Positions 1-11,977 of a DNA stretch of 47,178 nucleotides are shown here, piece after piece. The position numbers and the translations under genes are program-made. The notes under the pieces are model-generated. The model had not been told where the DNA came from. It made no database searches and saw only the letters and a program-made list of their open reading frames with translations. Position 1 is the stretch's first letter, and every line of letters starts with the position of its first letter. The DNA is taken from the NCBI GenBank assembly GCA_010015745.1, contig ML978330.1, positions 1-47,178 on the forward strand. The letters are read 5' to 3'. The stretch is from Setomelanomma holmii (lineage: Eukaryota > Ascomycota > Dothideomycetes > Pleosporales > Phaeosphaeriaceae).

Positions 1-630
1 AACAATGCAGCAGATGATACTCAGATTTACTGCCCTGCGCGGTTCCACACTTGACTTACTGCTTCGCGCGGTTACCTTTTGATTCTCTGCATTCACTGCA
101 ACAGTTGGACTAGTGCTGCGCAATAAGATGGGTCTGGATACGCAGGTGTTTGAGCGAGTTGACCATGTGGGATGAAGGCTTCAGGTCTGATGACGGTATC
201 CTCGAGCTGTGGGAGCGTGTTACGGTATTGGGGCGTGGATGCGGTGAGATTGGCGAGGTTCTGAAGAAGTTGGAAGGGTTCGTACTTCCCACGAGGTGTA
301 AATGGCATTTTGGGCGTAGTAGATATGGTGTATGGACTGAGTCGAGGACGTCCGCCATTAGAATGTAGGAGCATAAATATCCTATGACATGTATGGCTCT
401 CAATATCCACTCTTTAAGTGCACTGTGACACGCTGATACTCTCTTCCATCGTGCCTAATTCATCCTTGAACAAGACTGTTCACAACTCTCCTTCTTCGAC
501 TACGGCTGAAAACCACATTCCTCCGTGCAGAATTCCGAGTCTCCTATATCCTGACAACCTGCTCTTTGCCACCACCACCAATCAAGCATCAACTTACGAC
601 ACCACTATTTCATTAGCAGCCAGCTTCGAC

Positions 631-993
631 ATGAACTCACACTTTGCGCCCCGTGCCCGCGTGCATGACTACGAAGAACAAAAGAGCAACGACGAAATCA
701 TCAAAATCCAACGCCTAGCTGACTCGAACGAAGAACAAGGCGAGCTCGACGCCGTGGAAGCCAGCGCGGAAGCAGAAATCGAGGTCTAGATCGTGCAACT
801 ACAGAAGAGCGAAGCCGAGAACGAGGAAAACGGACAGATACCGTATGACAGAGGTGATGGCCGGTGCAACTCGACCAGGGTCGCGGCGAGCACCGGAAAT
901 GATTCTGGGTCACGTAGCGACTGCGAGGCGGACATCGAGAGCGGCAGACAAACGCCGAGTAAAGAGTGGGTGCGATATCTGGACGACGTATGA
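631..993 (+). pseudogene. doubtful small acidic ORF split by an in-frame TAG
   Basis: An ATG at 631 opens a 52-codon frame rich in Glu, Asp, Ala and Ser that stops at TAG 787-789. The same frame then stays open to 993 with the same acidic, low-complexity character (about 121 codons in all). No domain is recognisable. If the TAG is a former CAG, this is another gene inactivated by a C-to-T change; equally it may be noncoding sequence. No splice site explains the TAG. The coding status is uncertain. Confidence 0.22.
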
Positions 994-1322
994 ACAGAAT
1001 ATAGCTTGCTCGTAGACTGATCGTTTCACTGATCAATAATGGACGAATTGCGCGGTTTTCCAAGACACTTCCTAGCCGTCCTTCGGTCTATACACCCCAA
1101 CGCCGTGCTTGCTGATGTCTTGATACATGGGATATACATAAGAATGTAAGATGAATTTCGATTCACAGATGTTGCCTCGTCATGGTGCCGTTTCTGGACT
1201 ATTTCATCGAGAGAAGACGTGATTACATGTGAGGACGTGCTCGTCGCGCTCATTCGCTGCGCTTGCTTCTTCACATTCGAGGTGTTGTTGGAGACTTCGT
1301 AAGAATATCACCATGACAATCA

Positions 1323-4300
1323 TCACGTTGCCGTCATGCTTGGTTTCTTGGTGTCCTCAGTGATCGCATCTGCTTTCTCGTCGGTCTTCGCCTGCTCTTC
1401 CTGTACTGGCGCAGGGGCAGGAGCAGCCGGCTGCGCTACCTGCTTGGCAACAACCAACCCAAAGATGTATACACCGACATTGCCAGCCCCATCGATGCCG
1501 CCGAGTCTAGTATCGAAAAGTTTGGCTTCTCGCAGTAGCCTACAACTGTCAGCTGGCGTCATTTCTCTGCTAGTGAGATTGCTTACCTCGCTTTACCCGC
1601 CGGCGTTGTGACATTGGCCTCTTGTATCACCTTGCCAACCTGCTCTCGGTAGCTCTCAAACACAGGCGCCATGATCATCCGGACTTGCATCTCGTTCAGG
1701 AAGCGATTGATCACTTTGTGCATAGTGATCGTGTCCTTCGTCAAACTCTCCATGCTAGCGCTTACTTCTTTGTTGATCTCGGCTTCGCTGTCCCACTCGA
1801 CCTTCTTCAAGCTGCGCATATGTACTGTGGCTCTGCCTGAGAGAATGTCCGTGAGCTTATCGTGTATGGACACTTGCTGATCTTGTAGCAGCCGCTTGAC
1901 GTTGTCGAACTCGCCAATCGCAGACTTGTTCGTTGCATTTGCTATACGCCGTCGAGCACATTCGCGAATATAGGGAAGTATGGCAATAATGAATGACAAG
2001 GTTTGCGAGGCGATCGCGAGATGTTTGGTGTTGATGTTCTTGAGACCAGCTGTCTGTATGGCACCTGCTCCGAGGATGAGCTGGCACAGCCGCGAGTTGA
2101 AAAGCTTGATGTATTCGCAAAGTGAGGTAGAGACTTCCGACGTCATGCTCGGTATTGCGGATAGAAGTACCTCAAAACGCTCGATGCCCCGAAGCACAAC
2201 GGTGGAAGAGCTAGAGATTGTGTATTTCTCTTCGTCCACAATAGCAGGCGTGGTCGACTTATTCTTCTCCTTTGGCTTCTCTTCCAATGTGCCGTTCGTG
2301 GCGGTGGACTTGCCATTGGTCGCAGGCTCCTTGATCTCCCGCAGCACATCGCCTGTTTCTGACCAGCTTGGCGGATCACTGTCCATGCCCTTCAAGATCC
2401 GTGCCAGTACTTCTGTGTCTTCTGCGTCAAAATCTTTTGGTTCCCACTTATCAGAGTCCATTGTTCTAGCAAGTTCTTGCTTCTCGAAGTCACCAAATTT
2501 AGACACGAAATCTGTGATGTGGTAGTTCACTATGCTCTTTAATGCTGACCCGGATCGGCCGGACACCGCTTCACACTCGTCCGCGAATAAACGGCATAAG
2601 TTCAAGTAGCGTAAGAACCGTTCCAGAGGCAGATTCGCAGTAGCTTCAGAGCGCACCTTGAGCAACTTCGTAATCTGTGTTTGAGCTGCGTCGACGGCTT
2701 GGCCAAGTAAGCTAGACATGTCCAAAGCTTGCATGAGTTCCATTTGTAAGTCATTCGAGGTAGGCGCAGGGGTTCCATTGCCAATGTAGCCATCGATGTT
2801 GTGCATGTATGGGCTTCGAGGGGGTGATCGAAATCCACCCGAAGAAGCGGGAGGAGTAGTGACTCCACTGGTGACATCGAGTAGGACCTTGACTTGCGTG
2901 CTGAGCCGACGGAGGACTTCTCCCACGTCTGTGAAGATGTTGATGAAAAATTCTTCTGCATCTGCGGGGTCCATAGCACGCAGGTTGTGTGCCAGAATCG
3001 AGTTCTTATCCTGCTGACTTTGGCCTCGACCGCCCCTGGTTGAGACTGATGTCATGGACTCTGCATCGTCGTCGCTCGAGCTGGGTAGATACCTCCGGAT
3101 AATAGCCTTCATCTCTCTCATGACTGCTTCGCGAAATGTGGCGCTCGCTTGGATAGTGAAACGAGCTCCGCTCAAGCCATACAGACTTGCTCGTAGTTCC
3201 GAGCGAAGCTTGTCGCTTGTGCTCAAGAATGCTGGCAAGACGGACTTTGCTCTCTGGTGGGAGCCCCGTGCCTTTTGTGATGCAGCTACCCATCTTTCAA
3301 GAGTGCTATGGCTCGGTACGCTTTTGACATGATCGCGGAGATTTTTCAGCAGTGTTTCGACGAAGCGAGCTTCGAACCCTCTCCCGACACGGAACTTTAG
3401 CTCGTTTATGCCTTCAAAAACGCCGTCCATCGCTCGAAGTCCACGAAGATCGATGATGTATGGTGGCAGGCGTGACTCGAGCCAAGAAGTCTCAGGATCT
3501 GTTGTGTCGAGTGCTCCAGTTATCAGTCGTTCGACGACATCCAGTCTTGTCATTGCGACTTCCAGCTCGCCTTTATTGACTATCTCGTCGCAATGCGATA
3601 GGCCCACTATCACCGCCTGCAATTGGTCAACCGAATCAGTCAGCCTCCGAAGATTTTCTCGCCGCCTCTTCATCTCGACAACTTGCAAGCCTCCTACTGC
3701 CATTTGCTCGTCCAAGCGCTTAAGATCTTTCCTAAGCCCCTTGATTCGTGAAACAGACTCTTCAGCCTCTGACTGTAGCTCCTTCAGTGAGCTCAAGGCT
3801 GCAAAGAATGACGTAGATGCAGATGATATCGCTGATATCAAATGTACCTCCACTGTGTCCATGTACCATGACAGCTTTTCTTGCAAAATGGCATTGGTCG
3901 CCAGAGCTTTCCTCCCTGTCGTTTGTGGCGCATCTAATGATCCATGCGCAAAGTCAACATCTTCGCTTTTTGTCCGTATCGGCCTTACAACCTCTGATCG
4001 TTCGCTTACAATGTCGAATGTGCGTGGGTTCTCGAGGTGGAAGTTTTCCTCGAAGTAAACGTTGGGTATCGTCGAGAGTGGTGTGACGGCAGGAAGAGCG
4101 CGTCTTGAGCCGCTCGTGCGTCGCTTCGGTTTCGGCGAGCTGGTGGGAGAGAATGCAGCTCCTGTAAGCTGTGGTGTTCCAGCAGGTGAGCCTGCATATA
4201 AACTGCGCTCTAAACTCTCTGCCCTGTCATCCTTCCTTGATCCCTTCCGCGCTATTTGTACCGATTCACTTTCTGCCTCTGCCTTGGCGCGCTGAAATGC

Positions 4301-4782
4301 TTCATACAGATTTCCCACTTGCGACAGATACGGGTTGAAGGCGGAGGGCTCGACATGAGGGACATTTGTGAGTGTCACGGGTGGAATATCTTTGGTTGAT
4401 GGCGGTTTGTGTCCCGACGAAGCCTGAGCTGCTGTGTAAGGGAGCATGCCAGTCCTCACTATTGGAGGTTGGAGCAGCGTGGAAATGGCTGTCCGAGAGT
4501 CAGCATTTACCGCCATGATATCAAGCCCCGGTGGGTCTAACCATTCTGGTTCTGCTCCCTCACCGCGCCCATACTGTTCTTGAAGCCGCTGTCCAGCACT
4601 CCTCCAACCGAATGTATCGAGCTTGCTGTGGAACCGCGACGTGGCTGATAGCGCCCGCCTGTCGAGTTGGGTCGAATCTTCCAATCATCTTGTATGGGAA
4701 AGGGATATTGATTGTGTGGCGGTGTTGGCGACAACAGATCAAGGCTCTCCGTGGACGGCCGTGGGGATCTGGGGGAGGACAT
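1323..4782 (-). CDS. vps54: VPS54, GARP/EARP tethering complex subunit
   Basis: Predicted three-exon gene of 1119 aa: 4782-4542, 4488-1587 and 1539-1323. Intron 1 (53 nt) has a GCTGAC branch point and joins ...REQNQN to AISTLLQPP. Intron 2 (47 nt) joins ...TPAGKAR to LLREAKLFD. Both joins restore runs that are typical of fungal VPS54. The start is the only in-frame ATG after an upstream stop near 4975. The N-terminal ~80 residues are Ser/Pro-rich. A helical region around residues 285-400 matches the coiled-coil tethering part, and the conserved Vps54 region lies around 815-965. The C-terminal tail is Ala/Pro/Glu-rich. In known biology Vps54 works with Vps51, Vps52 and Vps53 to tether endosome-derived vesicles at the late Golgi. 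The gene is intact. Confidence 0.93.
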
Positions 4783-5596
4783 GTTGGCTGCGGCGGGAGT
4801 CGGGGGAGCTCTAGTGGCCGAGGCATGGGCGAACTCGGGCGCGGCGCTTATCTCATCTTGGGATAGATTGCGACGTCGCAGTGAAGGTGTACGGAAAGCA
4901 GGAAAGCACGTGTATCTTGTGTCAGTCGCGTGCGGAGGTGTGTCTTGAAGTCCGCATCAGCCAGAGCGCCGCGCTCTACATGTGGACGGCGCTAGAGTGA
5001 CAGGGATCATGCGTCAGCGAAACGCGACACCCTTGTCCTGCCGCCAATCTCAGACTTCACACCAACATCTCCCACTTCACGAGGCAGAATACCAATGACC
5101 CTCCTATCACTGATAAGTGCAGTAATCATCAAGTACCCCGCTTATCATTCGATTCTCGAACTTTCTTAGATCCCAAAGGTTAAGTCGACGCCTTACTTTC
5201 AAGTCACTTTCGTTATAGTCACTTCCTGTTCTCGCAGATCCTTCGAACGACACTTCTCCTCTGTTGTAATTTTTACTCTAGGCTTGGTCTGTCTCCGAAT
5301 AAAACATGACGACTTTGTAGCCAACATATCATATACATCACATTTGCTCAGACATCAAAGGCACAGATTGAAACCACAAACGTTTCTGCATTTATGATTA
5401 GAGTCTCTCAAAATACCGACTTTTTGACATCAACAAATCACTAACTTTTGGGAACCACGGAAATCAACCTGGCAAGCACCGCAGTATACACTGTTCATGC
5501 TGCTGTGGGAGGATCCCCGTGAGTCACTTCATCACTCACATGCCATCTTGGTGGTCATGTCAGCCTCTGCAACAAAGGAAAATCGAACCCATTCGC
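4783..5596. other. intergenic: VPS54 upstream region and 3' flank of the next gene
   Basis: This stretch holds the presumed VPS54 promoter and 5' leader (near 4783-5200) and the 3' flank of the Gly/Ser/Arg-rich gene. Only short overlapping frames without recognisable content occur. A T/C-rich section lies around 5150-5300. No RNA gene or mobile element is seen. Confidence 0.5.
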
Positions 5597-6448
5597 TTAA
5601 CGACCAAAGTAACGGTCCCAATCTCCAGCACCGCGGTCACCCCACTGTCGACCCAGACCTGGATCTTCAGCTGTACCATACCACTCCGACATCAAGTTGT
5701 TGAAAGCTTGGCTACGGTACGGACCGCCGCGCGAGCCGCCGCCACCACCGCCGCCAGAGGGCATGTGGCCAGCGCCAGGGGGAGGTCGGCGCGAGCCCTG
5801 ATGTGCTTGGTGTTCGTACTGATTCTCTCCATCAGCGTAGACGCCACCAAAATTGTCAGGAGGCGGTGGAGGACGAGCGGATGCACGAGAGCCCTGAGGT
5901 GGCACCATCGCTGCATGAGAGCCTGGAGGTGCCATTATAGCTGAGCGAGAGCCATGAGGTGCGCCCATCATGGCCGCGGAGGGTCGACGAGATGACCCAG
6001 CTGGTCCAACGAAAGCCTGGGCGGCACGTGAGCCGGGACGATCACCCACCTTCACGAAATCTTGGTCGCCAAAGCCGCCAAAGCCGCCAGGGGTATATGG
6101 CGGAGGAGCACCAGATGGTCCGCGCGAAGGACGACGAGATTCGCCAGCGGGTGTTGCTTGGGAAGGACGACGGGATCCGCCACGTACAAACGCGCGATGG
6201 TCGATCGGCGGGCCACCGTCCAAGTCAGCTGCTGCAGATGCACGCACACCTATTGGGCGACAACCAGCCATCCCATGTCAGCTAGACCGGCTACCCATGT
6301 GAGCTTGACCCGACGGTCCACGGCCAGACGTCATGGATGCCGCACCGCGAGAAGAACGGACGTCATGTCCATTCATGCCCATGGGGTTGGCTGAAGAATG
6401 GTGGCTACCGCTTCGGTAGCGGGACGAACGGCGATCGCCGGGGAACAT
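5597..6448 (-). CDS. Gly/Ser/Arg/Pro-rich disordered protein
   Basis: Two-exon model: 6448-6295 and 6249-5597, 268 aa. The 45-nt intron (GTAGCC...AGCTGAC...AATAG) removes an in-frame TGA; its length is a multiple of three, so both exons are in one frame. The start follows a CAACAACAAC-type leader. The protein is low-complexity: it repeats short units such as PPGSHAAM, PHGSRSAIM and GSRRPS, has a run of seven Gly near residue 220, and ends with an aromatic/acidic tail (MSEWYG...DWDRYFGR) that looks less random than the rest. There is no signal peptide and no membrane span. Composition resembles RGG-type RNA-binding or stress proteins, but no domain supports a function. I do not recognise the family. 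Confidence 0.6.
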
Positions 6449-6941
6449 GTAGACTGTTGTTGTTTGAGAAGTCTTGTTGTAGGTTCTGGTAGAGAGTTTA
6501 TGCTTGGCTTTTGCTTGGCTGTGTGTGTAGAGGTTGTTGGTTGTGGTTGTCCGAGTGTGGATGATGAGACTCTGGGCGGAAGGCCAGCACTGCTTTTATG
6601 GTCAGAGGATGGTTCACAGCGTGCCGTGACTCACAGCGATCTGCTGGTACTGTAGAATCACACTGGAACTGCAGCCCTTTAGCAGTGGTGAAAGCTCGAC
6701 CTCGAACACTGGTAGTGTTTGAAGGACTTGATTAGGTGAATTGACGCTATGGCATGAATTCGGACTGCGTACACAAGTGTGGGACCCCTTTCCCCGTCAG
6801 GTGGTTAGCGACTGTCACTTCCCAGTCGGCGTCGGTTAACTCATACCTTACCGGATCTCTGTGGGGATCCGACGACCGAGTGTTCATTTCGACGGGACTA
6901 TTCACTGAGCGAAGATGACGTCCCAATGCAGGTCCCTAACC
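6449..6941. promoter_or_regulatory. upstream region of the Gly/Ser/Arg-rich gene
   Basis: About 490 bp between that gene's ATG and the 3' end of the P450 pseudogene. The 5' leader near the ATG is CA-rich on the minus strand. No defined regulatory motif is claimed. Confidence 0.35.
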
Positions 6942-8872
6942 TTAAACCTTCATAAACCAGTTGACATCTTCATATCCCTTCCTTCTCTTCAACTGTACTT
7001 TCACATCCCTTACCGGCTTCGTGACAGCGAGCGGAAACCTCTAGTCATCTCGCAGCGGATCCCATTTGACCTTTCCAACACCCGTTACCGGCTGCATGTC
7101 AAACCGGAGCGCAAACACTGCAGCAAGACTGATGACCTCCATCTGCGCAAAGTGTCTCCCAGGGCATAAACTCATGCCTCCACCGAACCCTCTGCAAGCA
7201 GCCGGGTGCACAATGCTAGCCGTGTCATCAACAACATTCCCGCTAGCGTCTGTCTTTGTGCCGTTTGGTGTGTAGTAGAAGCGCCTCGCGTTGAAAGTAG
7301 ACGCATCAGGTCCCCAGATCTCCGTGTCCGAATGCAACACCCCACCGGCGATCTACACAACATTACCTTTACGCAAAAGGTACGTGTCTGCCAGAATCGT
7401 GTCCTCTTAATACAATGCGCACAGACGTCATGGGGGCAATAAGACGCACAGTCTTTCGCCACACCGAGTTCAGCAGGGGGCACTCATCCCGGAGTTTCGA
7501 TGCCGAGATGGTGTTTGGTGCTTCAATTGCGTTCTTCCTGACCTCATCGCGAAGTTCTACAGGCAGGTCTGGTCTACTAAAGATGTTGTTTAGCACCCAA
7601 AACGAAGCAATGCCCGCGTTGCTGTTGAATGCAAAACTCATACCAAGTTCCAACCGCGCGTGCTTATACTCAGATATGCCCTCTGCATAATGCATTTCCT
7701 TTGCGCTGCTCGAGGAAAGGTAGAGCTTGGCTGTGCAGACCCTTATTGGTGTACTTGAGGAAGCCTTGGACGCAGGCTTCAATGCCTCGATATGCTTTTC
7801 GTGCTGTGATCGAAGGGACCACGCCCACAGCATAGCCCAAATTGCCATTTTCCCAGTCCCAGAATTTCTCAAGTAGTTCCGGATGGATAGCAGAAGGGTT
7901 CTGCGGACTGTAGAAACTATGCATAAATGCAGCTGTCAATTGTCGCGTCACTGCCTTGAAAAGATCCGTCTCTTGACCCTCTTGAATGCTGTTGATGGAT
8001 TGCGCGAAATGGTTCAATTGATTCTGTGTGACGTCGACGAGCCTACTGATCAGGCCTACCAAAGGTGGATTGGTGACGGCATGAGGTCTTGTCACCATGC
8101 GTATACGACCTTCCTCCTTCGCCTCGGGGTCGTTCAGAATGCGTGTCGTTTCGGCGTTGGATCCAACGAGACGCGGTGTCATCTCGGCAATCAATTAGTC
8201 GAAGTCGAGGGTCGATGCGGCGCGTTGCACAGCGACAGCGAGCTTTGGCTACGTCTAAATGGTGGTGTACGAAGTCAGTAAATCTCTCACTTGTGTTTCG
8301 TGCATTGACGTTACGTACCACGACATAAGTTTTCCCGTTGAGCATAGGAAGGGCGAAGATGGGATATTTGCATCTTCCACTGGAAAAATCAACTAATATC
8401 TGCTGGAGACCGAAACGGCGTTACACATACCTGACAGCCTTGAGATACAATGACTACGAAGTTAGTGAAGCTTTAAAATTTGGGGTATGTACCTCTTAGA
8501 TGGCTTCAGGCAGATCAACCATCGACAGCACAATAGGAGACTTTACATAGGGTATATAAAGTTAGCTAAGTCTCGAAAAGGAGGAGTTGGTCAAAGTAGG
8601 TGTTATGCTCAAGAGCGCGCATAGGTGACACTGGCAGTTGTAATGGACTGACAGGGTTAGACGCATGTGCCCAAGACAAAACTGCCACTTCGTACCCGAG
8701 GCTTCGTACCACCCTTCGGTAAGCATCCCAATCAGATGGCCAAAGAAGGGTATCTTCGGGTGAACTGTGGGCGGTTCTCTTTCATCGACTTTCACGCTCA
8801 AGAAGTTGACCAAGAAGACAATCGCTGCAATTGCGAGCCCAAAGGCCCCTATCTAAGCGTTGATAAAGCCAT
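6942..8872 (-). pseudogene. cytochrome P450, inactivated
   Basis: The minus strand keeps the landmarks of a microsomal P450 in order: an ATG and membrane anchor near 8872-8800, the proline hinge PPTVHPKIPFFGHLIG (near 8770), MLNGKTYVV (near 8335), the central helices (8194-7670), the heme loop FGGGMSLCPGRHFA (near 7170) and the tail KPVRDVKVQLKRR. Order and spacing resemble the fungal CYP7/CYP8-like (sterol 7-alpha-hydroxylase or prostacyclin-synthase-like) group; that assignment is tentative. It cannot be translated intact. In-frame stops occur at 8197-8195 (TAA), 7355-7353 (TAG) and 7043-7041 (TAG), and the frame shifts near 8855, 7700 and 7405. One intron (GTACGT... ending ACGTAG before codons PKLAVAV) is still recognisable. 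The true TAA is at 6944-6942. Confidence 0.85.
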
Positions 8873-9463
8873 CGAGAAGGTTGGCAAAGGCAAGACAGGT
8901 ATCTCTAACAGTACGTAGACAGTGTTCGCTCGAAAGGAGACCAGAGTCCAGGAGCGTACGAGTTGACGCGACCTACAGTGGTTTATTATCGAGAAGAACG
9001 TTGACATGGCTGATCTACATCCCCGCCCCTGCGCGACTCATGTCAGCGTGCGGAACAGGCTGACCGGTAGCCGCTTGTGGCTGACGCGCCAGAGCTTGGT
9101 CAAATCACTCTCCGGACAGGGGCCAACTTCATGGCGAGGTGCATCCACAAATGATGCCATGGGATTTAAGAGATATCGATGGTTCTGATCACGAGGCTGT
9201 GTGCGACAAGGATGAAGTCAAGCTTCGTGGGGATCGCGTCAACTCACGCACGGGCCGAGGACGTCCCTTGGATTGGTCGGAACGTGGCGGGTACCTGAGT
9301 CCTCACCGACTCCACCGTGACATCTTTGACATTTGACGCGCACTATAAACGTCCATGATCCCGTTGCTGAAGGGAGCCCTCCTTGCCGTGAAGCCGTTAT
9401 ACCATAAATCTCGCGCCGCGTTGACGTATCACTCTTTCTCCACCTCTGATTCGTTGTTGCAGT
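8873..9463. other. intergenic between P450 pseudogene and AIM6-like gene
   Basis: This 590-bp region separates two divergent genes and should include the promoter of the AIM6-like gene. A C/T-rich stretch precedes its ATG (9430-9455). Only short unsupported frames are present. Confidence 0.35.
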
Positions 9464-10563
9464 ATGCGCTCACTCGTTCTTCCCCTGTCGGCCTTCCTAA
9501 CTGGCACTATTGCGACGTATTCGGATGCTTTGCAGAATATCTTGAAGAACACAGACAAGTCGGATAGATATCGGTACCCAACAGACTTCACGCGCGGGAT
9601 CGTTCCGAAGCCATTTCACAGCCATAACGATTATTGGCGAGACGTCCCATTCTATACGGGATTGTCGTACGGGGCGATCTCAACGGAAGCGGATGTCTGG
9701 TTCATCAACGGGTCGCTTTATGTACGTAGATTCGCGAAGAAATCGACACATCATTCCTTGCCAAGATCGTTCACAGAGCCGATATCACGTGACACAGCGT
9801 ACGACAACCCAAGGAGGCGCGAAGCAACCTTGGAAACCTTCCGGAGCTAGCTCACGGGAAATATCTTGGATGGCTAACATGACCTTAGGTTGGGCACGAA
9901 CCCTCTGCGCTAACAGAAACCCGTACCCTCGAGTCTCTGTACATCACCCCTATCCTCGACACTCTCCACCGCCTCAATCCCAAATCTAAGTTTGCCCAAG
10001 ACAGCGAACAAAACGGCGTCTACGACACATCGAGCGGTCAAACTTTGTACTTCTTCATCGACCTCAAGACCGCAGCCGACGAAACCTGGCCTGCTGTTTT
10101 GGCGGCCTTGGAGCCATTGCGAAGTGGCAACTGGCTCACGACTTATGATGGAAGGGAGATATTCAATCGACCCGTAACTGTTATTGGGACCGGTAACACG
10201 GTCTTGGATGACGTGAGAAAGTACCTGCCACGCGATATGTTCTTCGACGCGCCGTTGGCGCAACTCAATACTCCGCAATACTCGAACCTGAATGCCTACG
10301 AAGCCATCATCGCAAGCACAAATTTTGCAGCATCCTTCGGAGACGTAAGGAAAGGAGAAATGAACGACACGCAGCTCGGGTTATTGAGGGAGCAGATTGG
10401 CGACGCGCACGAGAAGGGCATTATGGCGAGGTATTGGAACCAACCAGCGTATCCGATTGGCACAAGGAACGCGATTTGGAGGATTCTATGGGACGAGGGA
10501 GTGGATCTGCTGAACGTGGATGATTTGGCTGGCGCAAGTGTGTTTTGGGAGGGAAGTGGGTAG
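9464..10563 (+). CDS. aim6: AIM6-like secreted PLC-type phosphodiesterase family protein
   Basis: Two exons, 9464-9721 and 9889-10563, 310 aa. The intron (167 nt, donor GTACGT, branch GGCTAAC, acceptor TTAG) joins GSLY to VGHEPSAL and restores the family motif. The N-terminus is a signal peptide (MRSLVLPLSAFLTGTIATYS). Residues ~48-75 carry PFHSHNDYWRDVPF and ~70-82 AISTEADVWF, which hold the His, Asn, Glu and Asp residues typical of the PLC-like/GDPD fold. YFFIDLKTAADETW is the second conserved block. Yeast AIM6 was named for a mitochondrial-inheritance phenotype; its substrate is unknown. The signal peptide suggests entry into the secretory pathway. The gene looks intact. Length is slightly below some homologues. 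Confidence 0.85.
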
Positions 10564-11670
10564 TGAAACGAATGACCCGCTGGCACAAACTCGCATCCTA
10601 GATTGTATAATTTGGTGCAACAAGTATACTAGGTAGAATGTGCTCCGCCAAGTAGACATTGATTCAAGGCGCTATTCAGTGCAAAAGTATCACTCAAGGA
10701 AGTCCTACAGGTCAAAGACTATTCAAAATGACACATTGCGTGAAGTCAACTCGAACCTTCCAAACCACACTCATCCCACAATTCTCATCAGATCAACAAT
10801 CTCGCACCCGCACAACCCAGCGAATCTGCACTCCAGATCAACCGCCAGGTTTTCCTCCTCGCCCTGAATCAAGTGCCAGGTTTTTCGTCCAGCATCCACA
10901 CACCCAACTCATCTCTCGGGCACATTTTCCGCGCATTGTTGCCCAAAACGTTTCACCTCGGCAAATGGAAACCATTCCTTTGGTAATGTTTGGCCCTTCC
11001 ACTTGAGAGTCGCACCTGCAACGCAGCCCGAGTGGTTCAAGTCACCGGAAATCAAGCCCGTCGCTAGAAGCCCCACTGCCAGCGTGACTAAGGAATGCAC
11101 TAGCGGTGGTTGGAGACCCTTCGTGTAGGGCCAATTTTCTACCGCGCCTGCGTTGACTGACATATTTGGGAAGGGATTGCGCAACCAGTAGACCTGGAAA
11201 TTTGGCCAACGCTGGAGGATGCAACCAATGCACCGCGACTTCAAGGGGAGCGACTGTCCCGTGTGAATAGACTGATCCGTTCAGTTAATCAACATGACGC
11301 ACGAGCTCAGTTGTTGCGTAAATAACCCAACCAGCAAATTGTCTCTGTAAGTATTGCGGGAAGCAAGTAAATCGCCAACAAAGCAGAGTTCACGTGGGAG
11401 AGAAGTGGAGCAGATTTGGTTGGTAAACACCCAAAAAGGTATCGTGATAATAAATTCTGGCACACAAAGTACTGGGCTGAACAAAAACTCCCGGCTATCC
11501 CAGCCGATGTGGTACCCAACAACCAAATGCCGAGAACGCCATGCCTCACGTCCAAGAGGCCGATAATGAATACTGATGAAGATCGATTCCAGATTGAATC
11601 GCAATCGCTAATCGCTAATTCGTTGCAAACGGGTGAAGAAGTTGATAGTACATGGAATCAACATGGATGG
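10564..11670. other. intergenic, possible decayed minus-strand coding traces
   Basis: Overlapping minus-strand frames (11604-11281, 11555-11307, 11244-10909) contain hydrophobic segments but no start/splice arrangement that gives one protein. They may be remnants of a membrane-protein gene or chance frames. I cannot name anything here. Confidence 0.25.
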
Positions 11671-11977
11671 TTATGACTGGGACGAAGAGACCAATTCAAG
11701 CGACTCGGATCCAGGTGATGATGAGGCGGCACTACGTCGGCGGGCCGAGTCGGTTGCAGTGTTGAGCTGTCGCTTGGTATGCTCGTGCATAATCCTAATT
11801 GTGTTAACTAGAGCTCACAAGTCAAGACGATAACACAACATACTTTTGGTAGGCGGACATGGCAGCATCTGGGTTGTCGAGATCGAAATTGTTGGCAAAG
11901 TTGTGCTGGGCGCTCATTGGCTCTGAGAAGTCCCCGGACACATAGACTTGTTGGCGTTGCTGAGTCATGGCGGACAT
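11671..11977 (-). CDS. conserved small fungal protein of unknown function
   Basis: Two exons, 11977-11844 and 11794-11671, 85 aa. The 49-nt intron (GTATGT...GTTAACACAATTAG) joins ...MSAYQK to IMHEHTKRQL. The exon 2 product then reads NTATDSARRRSAASSS and ends ...SSSQS. The start is an ATG preceded by CACCAAATC; a second ATG lies three codons later. The protein is hydrophilic, lacks a signal peptide, and has a short conserved-looking core (AAMSAYQKIMHEHTKRQ) followed by a basic RRR patch and a Ser-rich tail. I recall similar small proteins in many ascomycetes, annotated only as hypothetical. Function unknown. The splice join is well supported by phase and signals. Confidence 0.7.

Noticed and set aside
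2..410. Minus-strand frames at 93-410
   Set aside because: Two overlapping frames with no domain, start context or splice model; kept unannotated.
3360..3380. tRNA B-box-like TTCGAACCC
   Set aside because: Lies inside VPS54 coding sequence with no A box or cloverleaf.
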